A stretch of 64,000 bases of DNA, taken from Maledivibacter halophilus. Lineage in GTDB: Bacteria > Bacillota > Clostridia > Peptostreptococcales > Caminicellaceae. Shown piece by piece: positions 18,136 to 27,855 of the stretch. The position numbers were made by a program, and so were the translations under genes. Every line of letters starts with the position of its first letter. The stretch's first letter is position 1. A model generated the notes under the pieces. It did no database searches. It was given only the letters and a program-made list of their open reading frames with translations, and was not told the DNA's origin. The stretch lies in contig NZ_FUZT01000001.1 of the NCBI RefSeq assembly GCF_900167445.1, positions 424,330 through 488,329 of the forward strand, written 5' to 3'.

Positions 18136-18187
18136 AGTAATCACCTCAAAATATAGTATCTCCCCTTAAAATCAAAAAAATACAAAA

Positions 18188-18227
18188 AGCCCTTAATTTT
18201 ACCTAATGAAAGGTCAAATTTAGGGCT
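18188..18227 (-). terminator. Terminator of the H-NOX chemoreceptor gene
   Basis: Arms 18188-18204 and 18211-18227 (AGCCCTAAATTTGACCT on the minus strand) form a 17-bp stem with few mismatches. A T5 tract follows on the minus strand. It lies 10 nt past the chemoreceptor stop. Confidence 0.8.
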
Positions 18228-18236
18228 ATAAGTACT

Positions 18237-20051
18237 TTATATTTTATATTTTTTTAGCTCAGTTTTTAAATTATTAGTAAGATTTTCTAGCTGGTCAACA
18301 TAATCCAAAAGCTCAGTAATTTTATAAGAGTATTCAGTTACGCTAGCACTCATCTCTTCGGAAGAAGCAGAATTTTCCTGGGCTATAGCAGCTAGAGAAT
18401 GAATATTTTCAAATACTTCTGAAATTTTCTTAGTTTCATATGTAAGATTATCAACAAGCTCAACAATTCCATTTGAGACATCGGTTATTTGCATGGTTGC
18501 ATTTTTATTATCATTTGCAACAACTTGTAGGGTTGTACTACTTTCGTCTAATTGATAAAATTGATTAGAAACCTGATTTACCATATCCCTTACTTCCATA
18601 GTAAATTCATTTAAATTATTATTAATAGTTTTTACAGCCGTTTTGGAATCTTCAGCTAATTTTCTAATTTCCTCAGCAACAACTGTGAAGCCTCTACCCA
18701 TTTCTCCGGCACGAGCAGCTTCTATAGCAGCATTTAATGCTAAGAGATTGGTTTGTTCAGAAATCTGTTCAACAGTAATAACAATACTAATAATATCCTG
18801 TACTTTTTTTGATAGCTCTTCTCCTTGAGTATTTACAGTTGAAAAGTTATTTTTAACAGTTAAAAGTTTGCCAGAAACATCGTTTAATTCTTCATAGGAT
18901 TTTTCAATATCCTTTACAGCTTTCTCAAGCTGCTGTTTTCTGACACTTTCTTCGCCTGCTAAATTATTTAAATTTTCTATATTTTCATTCAAAACATATA
19001 CGGATTTTTCTGTTTCTTCAGCTTGATGAACAGCTCCGTTTGCCACTTCTTGTACAGCATTGGATATCCCTTCAGAAACTTCCTTCATGCTACCGGCAAT
19101 GCCTGAAAAGGTTTTAGTAAAATTATGTACATCATCCATACCGCCTTTTAAATATATGAAGTCCTTTTTTATAGTATCTTTTATACTATTAATATCCTTT
19201 ATATGGTTTTCAAATTTATCTCCTGTTTTGATTTTCATATCCCCAACAAAATTCAAATCCTGAAGCTTTGCAAGTTCATCCTTTATAGATTGAAGAGGAG
19301 ATATTACAATATTTGAAAATATTAAAGAAGAAAAGAAAACTATAACTGTAAAAATGAGGTTTTGGGTTAAGTTTTCTCCCCTATCATATAGTATAGAAAC
19401 TAAAAAAAATACTATTGTAGTTGGAAAAGCAATTTTTAAAGATAGATTTTTAATAAATCCCATAGAAATAATATTAGACAATTTAAAGCTTTTATACTCC
19501 GATGTATCCTTTTCTAGCTTTATACTTACTTTCATAAAGCTTCTTCCATCATCATAGAGACCTTTATCTAATATATTTATGTCTATTTTTTCATTGAAAA
19601 AGTTAGCACTACCTTCTAATAGGCCTAAAAAATAGTCATACATACCCCTCTTGGATTCATATAGGAGCTCTATTTCTTTATGACCCGTTTCAGAAGCAAT
19701 TAATCTTGGAGGTTTAGCTCCTCTTATCATTTTTGTTAGCTGAGAATGAACATCATCCATCATCATTAGGAATCCTTTTAAACTAAATCTCTCAAAATAG
19801 GAAGGAAACCATTTGCTAAAGGTTTCGATATTTCTTTTTCCTATTTCGCGCCAAATCTTACCTGTATCTTCGTCTAAAGAGACAGCAACTTTATCAATAA
19901 TTTTTTTTACCTCATCATCGGGAATGTCTTCAAGGGGGGTGATAATTCTACCTGTGTCCCACCCGACGTTAATTAATGCTGAATCTACAATCTCATTGTC
20001 AAACAGCTGCCTGAGGGTTTTTATCCATGTAGAAACTACTGTACCTTTCAT
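18237..20051 (-). CDS. H-NOX (heme O2/NO-binding) methyl-accepting chemotaxis protein
   Basis: About 604 aa. An N-terminal H-NOX domain (1-185) is followed by two membrane helices (about 205-245) and an MCP signalling domain with hairpin tip [36 protein letters not shown]. The layout matches Tar4H of Thermoanaerobacter/Caldanaerobacter. Starting at the ATG at 20051 (AAAGGA 8 nt upstream), numbering matches the characterised domain exactly: proximal His102, Pro115, Tyr131-Ser133-Arg135 (YESKR), and the distal O2 hydrogen-bond residues Trp9, Asn74 and Tyr140. The heme should therefore bind O2 as well as NO, making this an aerotaxis or O2-avoidance sensor. An ATG at 20060 is less well placed. 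Confidence 0.93.
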   Translation of the reverse strand: MKGTVVSTWIKTLRQLFDNEIVDSALINVGWDTGRIITPLEDIPDDEVKKIIDKVAVSLDEDTGKIWREIGKRNIETFSKWFPSYFERFSLKGFLMMMDDVHSQLTKMIRGAKPPRLIASETGHKEIELLYESKRGMYDYFLGLLEGSANFFNEKIDINILDKGLYDDGRSFMKVSIKLEKDTSEYKSFKLSNIISMGFIKNLSLKIAFPTTIVFFLVSILYDRGENLTQNLIFTVIVFFSSLIFSNIVISPLQSIKDELAKLQDLNFVGDMKIKTGDKFENHIKDINSIKDTIKKDFIYLKGGMDDVHNFTKTFSGIAGSMKEVSEGISNAVQEVANGAVHQAEETEKSVYVLNENIENLNNLAGEESVRKQQLEKAVKDIEKSYEELNDVSGKLLTVKNNFSTVNTQGEELSKKVQDIISIVITVEQISEQTNLLALNAAIEAARAGEMGRGFTVVAEEIRKLAEDSKTAVKTINNNLNEFTMEVRDMVNQVSNQFYQLDESSTTLQVVANDNKNATMQITDVSNGIVELVDNLTYETKKISEVFENIHSLAAIAQENSASSEEMSASVTEYSYKITELLDYVDQLENLTNNLKTELKKYKI

Positions 20052-20155
20052 TTGAGTCATCCTTTCTATTTGAAAAAGATTATATACATATTATAATATA
20101 ATAAATTAAATTTGTCGCATTAGTAATACAAATATCAAAAAAGACTTTTTTATAA

Positions 20156-20192
20156 AATCAAATTATACAATTATCTTATGTATAATTTGATT
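20156..20192. promoter_or_regulatory. Inverted repeat upstream of the chemoreceptor gene
   Basis: AATCAAATTATAC and its exact inverse GTATAATTTGATT (13 bp) are separated by 11 nt, about 105 nt upstream of the chemoreceptor start. It could be an operator or a terminator for a leader transcript. Confidence 0.4.
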
Positions 20193-20280
20193 ACTACTAT
20201 GTGAAAAATATATATAAGATTGACACTGTAGACTTTGGAAACTATAATTGAAGGTATATGAAACAATTTTAAATATTCAT

Positions 20281-20424
20281 ATAAATTGACCTTTCAATAT
20301 GTTTTACTATGTAAATCCTATATATAGTGAAATAAATTCAAAAGTAAATTTATACGTCAAAAAATCCCAGAAGCATCCATATTTTTAGGATGTATAAATT
20401 AAGTTTTAAGATTGATTCACTATA
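20281..20424. repeat. Family C repeats, inverted and direct copies
   Basis: 20333-20424 is bounded by TATAGTGAA and TTCACTATA (9-bp perfect terminal inverted repeats). 20281-20310 is an inverted partial copy (ATAGTAAAACATATTGAAAGG when reverse-complemented, one base longer than the shared core). Related sequence occurs at 38163 and 58679. Together they fill most of the gap between the chemoreceptor gene and fhs; no gene was seen there. Confidence 0.55.
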
Positions 20425-20532
20425 ATTGACGATATAGTGACGTCTTTAAATTATAATTTAAATTAATAAATAAATAGATTTAAGATTTTATAATCCAAAG
20501 GAATGGAAAAAAATTTTTGAGGGGGAAATGAA

Positions 20533-22203
20533 ATGAAAACAGATGTTCAAATTGCCCAAGAGGCTAAAATGCTTCCAATAGTTGAAATAGGCAGCAAATT
20601 GAATTTAAGGGAAGATGATCTGGAGCTTTATGGTAAGTATAAGGCTAAAATTTCCTTAGATGTGTATGAAAGGCTAAAGGATAAGGAAGATGGAAAGCTT
20701 GTTCTTGTAACTGCTATTAATCCAACACCAGCAGGTGAAGGAAAGACAACTACAAATGTTGGGCTAAGCATGGCATTAAATAAAATAGGTAAAAAAACAG
20801 TGACAACCTTAAGAGAACCTTCCCTTGGACCTTGTTTTGGAGTTAAGGGAGGAGCAGCAGGTGGAGGATATGCTCAGGTAGTACCAATGGAGGATATTAA
20901 CCTACACTTTACTGGAGATATTCATGCTATAACTACAGCAAACAATCTTTTAGCAGCTCTATTAGATAATCATATCCATCAGGGAAATAAATTGGATATC
21001 GATCCTAGAAGGGTAACTTGGAAAAGAGCATTAGATATGAATGATAGAGCCTTAAGAGACATAGTTATAGGTTTAGGTGGTAGAGGAAATGGTATGCCTA
21101 GAGAAGATGGATTCGATATATCAGTTGCTTCAGAAATAATGGCTATACTTTGTCTTGCCACTGATATGGATGACTTAAAGGAAAGACTTTCAAAAATGAT
21201 AGTTGGCTATACATATGATAATGAGCCAGTTACAGCAGGAGAGCTTGAAGCAACGGGATCTCTGGCACTCCTTTTAAAGGATGCAATCAAACCAAACCTA
21301 GTACAAACCTTAGAAAATACCCCTGCCATTATACATGGTGGACCATTTGCCAATATAGCCCATGGATGCAACTCAGTAGTAGCCACTAAACTAGGGTTAA
21401 AATTAGCCGATTACGTAGTGACTGAAGCAGGTTTTGGAGCTGACTTAGGAGCAGAAAAGTTTTTCAATATAAAATGTAGATATGCAGGATTAAACCCCGA
21501 TGCAGTAGTTGTAGTTGCCACAGTAAGGGCCCTTAAAAATCACGGAGGAGTACCTAAAGCTGAACTTGGCAAAGAAAATCTTGAAGCATTGTCAGAAGGA
21601 TTTGGAAATCTTGAAAAGCATATAGAAAATGTTCAAAAATTCGGAGTTCCAGTTGTTGTAGCATTGAATAAATTCCCAACCGATACCGATGAAGAGCTAA
21701 AATTATTAGAGGATAGATGTAAAAAATCAGGTGCAAATGTTGTATTATCAGATGTTTGGGCAAAAGGTGGAGAAGGTGGAATAGAGCTTGCAGAGAAGGT
21801 AGTAGAATTGGTTGAAAGCAATAGGGGAGAATTTAAACCCATCTATGATCTTAATCTGCCAATAAAGGAAAAGATAGAAGTTATAGCTAAAGAAATATAT
21901 GGAGCTGATGGAGTTGAATTTTCTTCAAAGGCATTAAAAGAAATACAGAAGTATGAAAGAATAGGATTAGATAAGCTGCCAATTTGTATGGCAAAAACAC
22001 AGTATTCCTTATCGGACAATCCAAAACTTTTAGCTAGACCACGAGGGTTCAAAATAACTGTTAAGGAAATTAGAGCTTCAGCAGGAGCAGGATTCTTAGT
22101 GGCTCTTACTGGAAACATAATGACTATGCCAGGACTGCCTAAGGTTCCTGCAGCAAATAATATGGATATATTGCCCGATGGAGAGATAGTTGGTTTATTT
22201 TAG
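20533..22203 (+). CDS. fhs: Formate-tetrahydrofolate ligase
   Basis: A 556-aa full-length 10-formyl-THF synthetase, which uses ATP, formate and tetrahydrofolate to make 10-formyl-THF. It is the entry of formate into the methyl branch of the Wood-Ljungdahl pathway or, in reverse, ATP generation in purine and glycine fermenters. The P-loop TPAGEGKTT lies at about residues 67-75; strongly conserved blocks [23 protein letters not shown] and [13 protein letters not shown] are intact. Start after GAGGGGGAAATGAA. Monocistronic, with no folD, fchA or acs genes beside it. Confidence 0.96.
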   Translation: MKTDVQIAQEAKMLPIVEIGSKLNLREDDLELYGKYKAKISLDVYERLKDKEDGKLVLVTAINPTPAGEGKTTTNVGLSMALNKIGKKTVTTLREPSLGPCFGVKGGAAGGGYAQVVPMEDINLHFTGDIHAITTANNLLAALLDNHIHQGNKLDIDPRRVTWKRALDMNDRALRDIVIGLGGRGNGMPREDGFDISVASEIMAILCLATDMDDLKERLSKMIVGYTYDNEPVTAGELEATGSLALLLKDAIKPNLVQTLENTPAIIHGGPFANIAHGCNSVVATKLGLKLADYVVTEAGFGADLGAEKFFNIKCRYAGLNPDAVVVVATVRALKNHGGVPKAELGKENLEALSEGFGNLEKHIENVQKFGVPVVVALNKFPTDTDEELKLLEDRCKKSGANVVLSDVWAKGGEGGIELAEKVVELVESNRGEFKPIYDLNLPIKEKIEVIAKEIYGADGVEFSSKALKEIQKYERIGLDKLPICMAKTQYSLSDNPKLLARPRGFKITVKEIRASAGAGFLVALTGNIMTMPGLPKVPAANNMDILPDGEIVGLF

Positions 22204-22231
22204 GTTTTATGATTTATGAAATGAAACAAAA

Positions 22232-22268
22232 AAACCAGACAAAAACTATAGTTTTTGTCTGGTTTTTT
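22232..22268 (+). terminator. Rho-independent terminator after fhs
   Basis: A 15-bp perfect stem (AAACCAGACAAAAAC / GTTTTTGTCTGGTTT) with a 4-nt loop and a T tract, 29 nt after the stop. Confidence 0.9.
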
Positions 22269-22492
22269 AGTGCCTTTTAAAAAATACATAATAAAATTAA
22301 CAAAACAAAGGTTAATAACAAATAGTTACATATCTATTAGCTAAAATTTTCAACTTAGACAAAAGCTGACGAACTTAGACAAAGGAAAATATTTTGTTGT
22401 ATAGAATAGAGATATGTATGTCGATTCAACATAGATATTGAAGATTTATTTTATATAAATTTTTTTGCCATTCATTGGGAGGGCTAAAGTAT

Positions 22493-25231
22493 ATGTATAG
22501 GAAAAATAAAGGAGTAAGCAATATAATTATATATTGCTGTTTAGTATTAATTTTATGTATTTTTTTAGGAAATATATCTTTTTCACGAGCTAGTCAAAGA
22601 AAAAATATATTAATTTTAAGAGCAGAATGTAAAAATTACATAAATATCAATGAGCTTATGGAAGGAATAAGGGATAAACTAGGAAATAATAAAGATTTTA
22701 ATATTCATATAGATATTATTAATTCTAGGAATAATAATATCTATGAGATGTACAAAATCTATAAAGAAAGGTTTCAACATAATAAATTTGATATAGTCAT
22801 CCCATGTGATAATATTAGTCTAGAATTTACTAGAAAATATCAAAATCAGCTTTTCAAAAACATGCCTATAATATTTTGTAATATTACAGATGATTTCAAC
22901 TATACAAAATTAGACCATTCCTATTTTACCGGAATTATAAATCAGCCGGATATAAAAAGCACTTTAAATACAGCATTAAAACTACATCCAGATACAAGAA
23001 AAATAATGATAGTAAATGACCAATCCTTTGAAACAATTAATAAGGAAAAAATTAGAAAAACATTAGACAGTGGATACGATATAGAATATATTTCTTGTGA
23101 GAATGTTAATTCAAAGGAATTCCAAGATAGAATACAAGCTGTTAATGGTAATGTTGTTCTATTATGTTTTGGAGTATCCAAGAATAATGCTAAAGACATG
23201 TGTATTTTTAACATAAAAAACATTTCTTCTACCTATAGAATTCCATCATACAGTATATCAGAAGCACTAATCGATAAGGGTATAATTGGGGGAATGATGC
23301 CTAGTGGCTATGAGCATGGTGAAAATGTGGCAGAAATAATATTACGCATTTTAAATGGAGAAAAAGTTAAAGATATTCCAATAATTAAGGATGATTCCAA
23401 TAGATTTTTATTTGATTATATTGAAATGAACAAATTTGGAATTGAATTGTCTGATATACCAAAAGACAGTGAAGTCATCAATAAAGACAATTATGGCTTT
23501 TATGTTTCCAGAAAGCAGTTTTTTTATAAAATTATTCCGACATTTATATTTTTCTTAATAGTAATCATTGTTATTCAACTTATAAATATATCTAAATTGA
23601 AGAAGGTAAAACAAAAACTAAAGAAAAGTGAAGAAAGACTTCGTACAATTATTAATGCAACACCAGATTTGATTTTTATTAAGGATGGAGAAGGAAAACT
23701 CTTAGATTGTAATAAATCTTTTCTAAATGCATTTAGTTTAAATTATAAAGGGTGTATAGGAAAGTACGCCTTTGAGTTGGCTCAAACAAATGATATTTAT
23801 AGACAATCCTATGTAAGCTCAATAAATAAAGATCAGAAAGTCTGGGAAAAGGGTAGGTTAATACAAGTAGAAGATAAAATAGTTTATAGTGATGGAAGAA
23901 CAAAGGTTTTTGACTTGATAAAAGTTCCCATCTATGAAGATAATGGTAATCCTAGAGGAATAGTTGGTTTAGCTAGGGATATAACTACTCGAAAACAAAT
24001 AGAAAATAAGCTTAGGGAGAGTGAAGAACGCTATAGAACTCTTTTAGAGCTTTTGCCTGTAACGGTTTGCTTGCACTATGAAGATATTATTCATTTTGTC
24101 AACAAGGCAGGAGCTGAAATAGTTGGAACAAAAGATGCAGATGAGCTAATTGGACGAAGTATTTATGAGTTTTTACACCCTAACTATCATGAAATGTTTA
24201 AGGAAAAAATAGAACAATTGTATAATAAAGGGATAACAATTACATCCCTAGATAAAGAAAAGCTTATAACAGTTGATGGTGAGTGCATTGATATTGAATG
24301 CATATCAAAGTGTCTTTTTTATGATGGAAAGGAAATGATACTATCGGTTATGAGTGATATCAGGGAAAGGAAAAGAGTTGAGGAATTAAGTAAAAATATA
24401 AAAGATAAAGAGAAATTATTAAATGAAACATTGGAGTATGATAAATTGAGAACTGAGTTTTTTGCAAATGTTTCCCATGAATTAAGAACTCCACTAAATA
24501 TAATATTAGGTGTGGCTCAAATGTTTAAAATTCTTATAGATGATAAATCTTTAGATAATAACCCTAAAAGCTTAAAGAAGTATTTAAATATGATTGAACA
24601 AAACACCTATAGATTAATAAGGATTGTTAATAATCTAATTGATATAACTAAGATGGACTCAGGTTTTTATGAAATTAATTTTCAAAATTGTGATATTGTA
24701 AATATTGTTGAAAATATAACTTCTTCTGTAGCAAAATATATAGAGGACAAAAAAATAGAACTTATATTTGATACAGATGTAGAAGAAAAGATAATAGCAT
24801 GTGATCCGGATAAGATAGAAAAAATAATGTTAAATTTATTATCTAATGCAACAAAGTTTAGTAAAGACAATGGAAAAATAAGAGTTAATATGTACGACAA
24901 AGTGGATTCAGTAGTTATTTCTGTTAAAGACAATGGAATAGGTATTCCTAATGAAAAATTAAAGGAGGTATTTGAAAAATTTAAACAAGTTGATAAATCC
25001 TTTAAGAGAAGTCATGAAGGTTGTGGTGTAGGATTATCCCTTGTAAAGGTTTTAGTTGAAATGCATGGAGGGATTATCTATGCCAAAAGTCAGTATAACG
25101 TGGGTAGTGAATTTATAATTGAACTGCCAGCCCATGTCATAACTGATAAAGGCATAAATCCAATAGATGGTGATATGAAGGAAAATCATGTTGAAAGAAT
25201 AAATATTGAATTTTCTGATATATACAAATAA
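22493..25231 (+). CDS. Membrane sensor histidine kinase with ABC-substrate-binding sensor domain
   Basis: About 912 aa. N-terminal membrane helix (about 10-28), an extracytoplasmic ABC_sub_bind-type domain (about 35-330, ending near GIIGGMMPSGYEHGENVAEIILRIL), a second helix (about 350-368), two PAS domains (about 385-500 and 510-625), then HisKA with FFANVSHELRTPLNIILG (His662) and HATPase with NLLSNATKFS, DNGIGIPNEKL and GCGVGLSLVKVL. There is no receiver domain. ATG at 22493 follows GGAGGG with 9-nt spacing; the upstream TTG at 22475 overlaps that site. It is not fused to or overlapping a response regulator, so its partner is uncertain. Confidence 0.9.
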   Translation: MYRKNKGVSNIIIYCCLVLILCIFLGNISFSRASQRKNILILRAECKNYININELMEGIRDKLGNNKDFNIHIDIINSRNNNIYEMYKIYKERFQHNKFDIVIPCDNISLEFTRKYQNQLFKNMPIIFCNITDDFNYTKLDHSYFTGIINQPDIKSTLNTALKLHPDTRKIMIVNDQSFETINKEKIRKTLDSGYDIEYISCENVNSKEFQDRIQAVNGNVVLLCFGVSKNNAKDMCIFNIKNISSTYRIPSYSISEALIDKGIIGGMMPSGYEHGENVAEIILRILNGEKVKDIPIIKDDSNRFLFDYIEMNKFGIELSDIPKDSEVINKDNYGFYVSRKQFFYKIIPTFIFFLIVIIVIQLINISKLKKVKQKLKKSEERLRTIINATPDLIFIKDGEGKLLDCNKSFLNAFSLNYKGCIGKYAFELAQTNDIYRQSYVSSINKDQKVWEKGRLIQVEDKIVYSDGRTKVFDLIKVPIYEDNGNPRGIVGLARDITTRKQIENKLRESEERYRTLLELLPVTVCLHYEDIIHFVNKAGAEIVGTKDADELIGRSIYEFLHPNYHEMFKEKIEQLYNKGITITSLDKEKLITVDGECIDIECISKCLFYDGKEMILSVMSDIRERKRVEELSKNIKDKEKLLNETLEYDKLRTEFFANVSHELRTPLNIILGVAQMFKILIDDKSLDNNPKSLKKYLNMIEQNTYRLIRIVNNLIDITKMDSGFYEINFQNCDIVNIVENITSSVAKYIEDKKIELIFDTDVEEKIIACDPDKIEKIMLNLLSNATKFSKDNGKIRVNMYDKVDSVVISVKDNGIGIPNEKLKEVFEKFKQVDKSFKRSHEGCGVGLSLVKVLVEMHGGIIYAKSQYNVGSEFIIELPAHVITDKGINPIDGDMKENHVERINIEFSDIYK

Positions 25232-25300
25232 ATTTTCAAAGGAATAACAAGAAAAATAGCGAACTTAATATATTATTAAAATTAGGAAGTGTTACTTTAA

Positions 25301-26605
25301 ATGAATAAGGAGATATTTAAGAAAATCATTTTAGTTTCTATTGCTACAACATTAATGGGGCAGGTTTATATAAATCCATTCAATTCTGATTTTAGACTAT
25401 CAATTGGTATAGCTATTCTTATATTTTTATTATTGAAATTTAATGATATATCTATTTTGCTAACAACAATGTGTACTGCATTATCAGTTTTTATTTTTAG
25501 ATTTTCTATTGATTTTATACAATTAAATAAAATTGCCAGTGTATCAGATATAGCTTTAAAGCATCTTCCTTCAGCAGTATTTTATATAGTTTTTGGTATG
25601 GCACTTTATCAATTACATATAAGGGATTATAAGGAGCAACCAATTTTTTTTATATTTTTAGTTGCAATTTCAGATATACTTTCTAATGTATCTGAAGTTG
25701 CTGTGAGACAAGAATTTACAAAAGCTTCTATAGAGAGTATATTAACCAGTATTTTTACAGCTGGATTTTTGAGAGCTACTATTGCTTTTTTATTGCTTTC
25801 CAGCATTAAAGCATATAATATGCTTATTCTAAAGGAAGAACATCAGAAAAGATATATGAGTTTGCTTCTATTTACTGCTAATATGAAATCTGAAGTGTTT
25901 TTCCTTAAAAAAACTATGCAGGACATAGAACAGGCAATGGAAAGATGCTATTCTATTTATAGTGAATTGAAATATAAAGATGAGGTTTTAAACATAGATT
26001 ATACTAATAGATTAAAAGATAGAATATTAAATCTTTCTAAGGATATTCATGAAATTAAAAAGGATAATAAAAGAGTTGTATCAGGTATAGAGAGACTGCT
26101 CCCCCAAAAGGAAAAGGAAAATGTCATGAAAATATCGACTATATTCAAATTGCTCAGCGATAATACTGTCAGATATATTGAAGATATAGGAAAAGAGATT
26201 GATATTTTTACTGACCATATTGATAATTATATTGTAAAGGATTATTATCCCCTTATATCAATAATTAATAATCTTATAAGTAATAGTATAGATGCCATAG
26301 AGAATAACGGATATATTAGAATTTCTCAATATACAAAAAACAACTATATAGTATTTAAAATTATAGATACAGGGATAGGAATAAAAAAAGAAGATATTAA
26401 AGTTATTTTTGAACCAGGATTTTCTACAAAATTTGATAAAAACACTGGTCATATGTCCACGGGTTTAGGACTTACCCATATAAAACATATTGTAGACAAT
26501 TATTTTAAAGGAAAGATTGAAGTGATTTCACAAATGAGGCAAGGTACTAGTTTCATTATCTATATTCCAATTAATAATATAGTTGTAGAGGAGGCTAGAG
26601 AATGA
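25301..26605 (+). CDS. Sensor histidine kinase, GlnK (YcbA)-like
   Basis: A 434-aa kinase with five to six N-terminal membrane helices (residues 8-185) and a cytoplasmic dimerisation helix (HQKRYMSLLLFTANMKSEVFFLKKTMQDIEQAMERCYSIYSELK). The C-terminal HATPase has the N-box NNLISNSIDAIE, DTGIGIKKEDI and GLGLTHIKHIV. No canonical phospho-acceptor H-box is obvious: the only His near the dimerisation helix is in EEHQKRY. It overlaps the regulator gene by 4 nt (ATGA), so the two form a two-component system similar in layout to Bacillus GlnK/GlnL. Confidence 0.82.
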   Translation: MNKEIFKKIILVSIATTLMGQVYINPFNSDFRLSIGIAILIFLLLKFNDISILLTTMCTALSVFIFRFSIDFIQLNKIASVSDIALKHLPSAVFYIVFGMALYQLHIRDYKEQPIFFIFLVAISDILSNVSEVAVRQEFTKASIESILTSIFTAGFLRATIAFLLLSSIKAYNMLILKEEHQKRYMSLLLFTANMKSEVFFLKKTMQDIEQAMERCYSIYSELKYKDEVLNIDYTNRLKDRILNLSKDIHEIKKDNKRVVSGIERLLPQKEKENVMKISTIFKLLSDNTVRYIEDIGKEIDIFTDHIDNYIVKDYYPLISIINNLISNSIDAIENNGYIRISQYTKNNYIVFKIIDTGIGIKKEDIKVIFEPGFSTKFDKNTGHMSTGLGLTHIKHIVDNYFKGKIEVISQMRQGTSFIIYIPINNIVVEEARE

Positions 26606-27495
26606 AGCCATCATTTTATATTGTTGATGATGATCCGGGAATAAGAAGGATACTTTCAAATATCATTGACAATTATAGATTAGGTTATGTTATAGGACAA
26701 GCTAAAGATGGAAAGGAAGCGATAAATGAGATAGAAGAATTAATACCAGATATAGCTTTAGTGGATCTTTTATTACCGTCTGCTGATGGTATAGAGATTG
26801 TAAAAAAGATTAAGAATAAGAATATTAATACACAATTAATTATGATTTCAGAGGTTACTTCTAAAGAAATGATAAGTGATGCTTACAAAAGTGGAATTGA
26901 GTTTTTCATTAATAAACCAATTAATGTAATAGAAGTAGTATCAATAGTTGAAAATGCCATCGAAACTTTAAATCTTAAAAAGGCTCTAACTTTAATTGGA
27001 AAAACAATGAAAAACAGCAATTATAGAATTTTTAAGGATAATACAAATAATGTTGAAAATGATATTAAAGAAGAAATAGGTAAAGTATTTTCGGATATTG
27101 GAATTTTAGGAGAAGCAGGTAGCAATGATTTAATGAATATAATAAAGATTATTGCCGATGAAAGAAAACAGTTGGGAGTAAAGTTTCATAAATACAGAGC
27201 AAGTGATCTATATAGAAAATTAAACCAAAAATATAAAGATGAAAATAAACCTGTGGTATCTGTCAAAGCTATTGAACAAAGAGTCAGAAGAGTTATTCAG
27301 TCATCTTTAGAAAATATAGCTAGTCTAGGGATAGAAGACTATGGAAATATAAAATTTGAAAAGTATTCTACTTCGCTTTTTGATTTTACAGAAGTTAAAA
27401 GACAAATGGACTATATTAGAAAAAAATCTTCCTACAGGGGAAAAATTAGTGTTAAAAAATTTATTGAAGGAATATTCAATCATATAGATACATAG
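26602..27495 (+). CDS. Response regulator, GlnL (YcbB)-like
   Basis: A 297-aa protein with an N-terminal receiver domain (FYIVDDDPGIRRILSNII, phospho-Asp in ALVDLLLPSADG, Lys in FINKPINV) and a C-terminal YcbB-type domain (GILGEAGSNDLMNIIKIIADE... to VKAIEQRVRRVIQSSLENIASLG). That domain is distinct from OmpR and NarL output domains. In Bacillus GlnL controls glutaminase and glutamine uptake genes. Here the next gene is a dicarboxylate/glutamate symporter, the likely target. A terminator follows. Confidence 0.85.
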   Translation: MKPSFYIVDDDPGIRRILSNIIDNYRLGYVIGQAKDGKEAINEIEELIPDIALVDLLLPSADGIEIVKKIKNKNINTQLIMISEVTSKEMISDAYKSGIEFFINKPINVIEVVSIVENAIETLNLKKALTLIGKTMKNSNYRIFKDNTNNVENDIKEEIGKVFSDIGILGEAGSNDLMNIIKIIADERKQLGVKFHKYRASDLYRKLNQKYKDENKPVVSVKAIEQRVRRVIQSSLENIASLGIEDYGNIKFEKYSTSLFDFTEVKRQMDYIRKKSSYRGKISVKKFIEGIFNHIDT

Positions 27496-27512
27496 TTTGC
27501 AAATTAGAGAGA

Positions 27513-27561
27513 AAGACCTATTTACATTAAAGAATAATAAAAATAGGTCTTCTTATTATTT
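27513..27561 (+). terminator. Terminator after the two-component operon
   Basis: AAGACCTATTT (27513-27523) pairs with AAATAGGTCTT (27541-27551), followed by a T-rich tract. Confidence 0.75.
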
Positions 27562-27586
27562 TTAAATTATTAGTATGTTTATTGAA

Positions 27587-27636
27587 TGAGAAACTTGCAT
27601 AATTAAAATTCTTTACATGTATTATGCAATTTCCTC
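27587..27636. repeat. Family B repeat, short copy
   Basis: TGAGAAACTTGCATAAT at the left and TATTATGCAATTTCCTC at the right, with the central part of the long form deleted. Nearly the same short form occurs at 56093-56148. Confidence 0.7.
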
Positions 27637-27741
27637 GAATATGTAAAAAGGTAAAACATTTAAAAATTTCTATATGTAATTATTAGTAGTTATACGTAGT
27701 AAAATGTAGCAGGTGAGATATAATTATAGAAATTTAATAAA

Positions 27742-27838
27742 GATAACCAACTTTAGGGTTTAATAAATTTAAAATAAAAAATTTAACAGTATTCATTATT
27801 TTCTTTGAAACTTATTTTAAATGACATGTTGTTTATCT
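27742..27838. repeat. Family D repeat, copy 3
   Basis: GATAACCAACTTTAGGGTTTA at the left and TGTTGTTTATCT at the right; the centre (CATTATTTTCTTTGAAA) resembles the centre of copy 1 in inverted orientation. It lies between the two-component genes and the symporter and ends 18 nt before the symporter start, so it sits in the leader. Confidence 0.55.
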
Positions 27839-27855
27839 ATAAAAGGTGGAGACAT

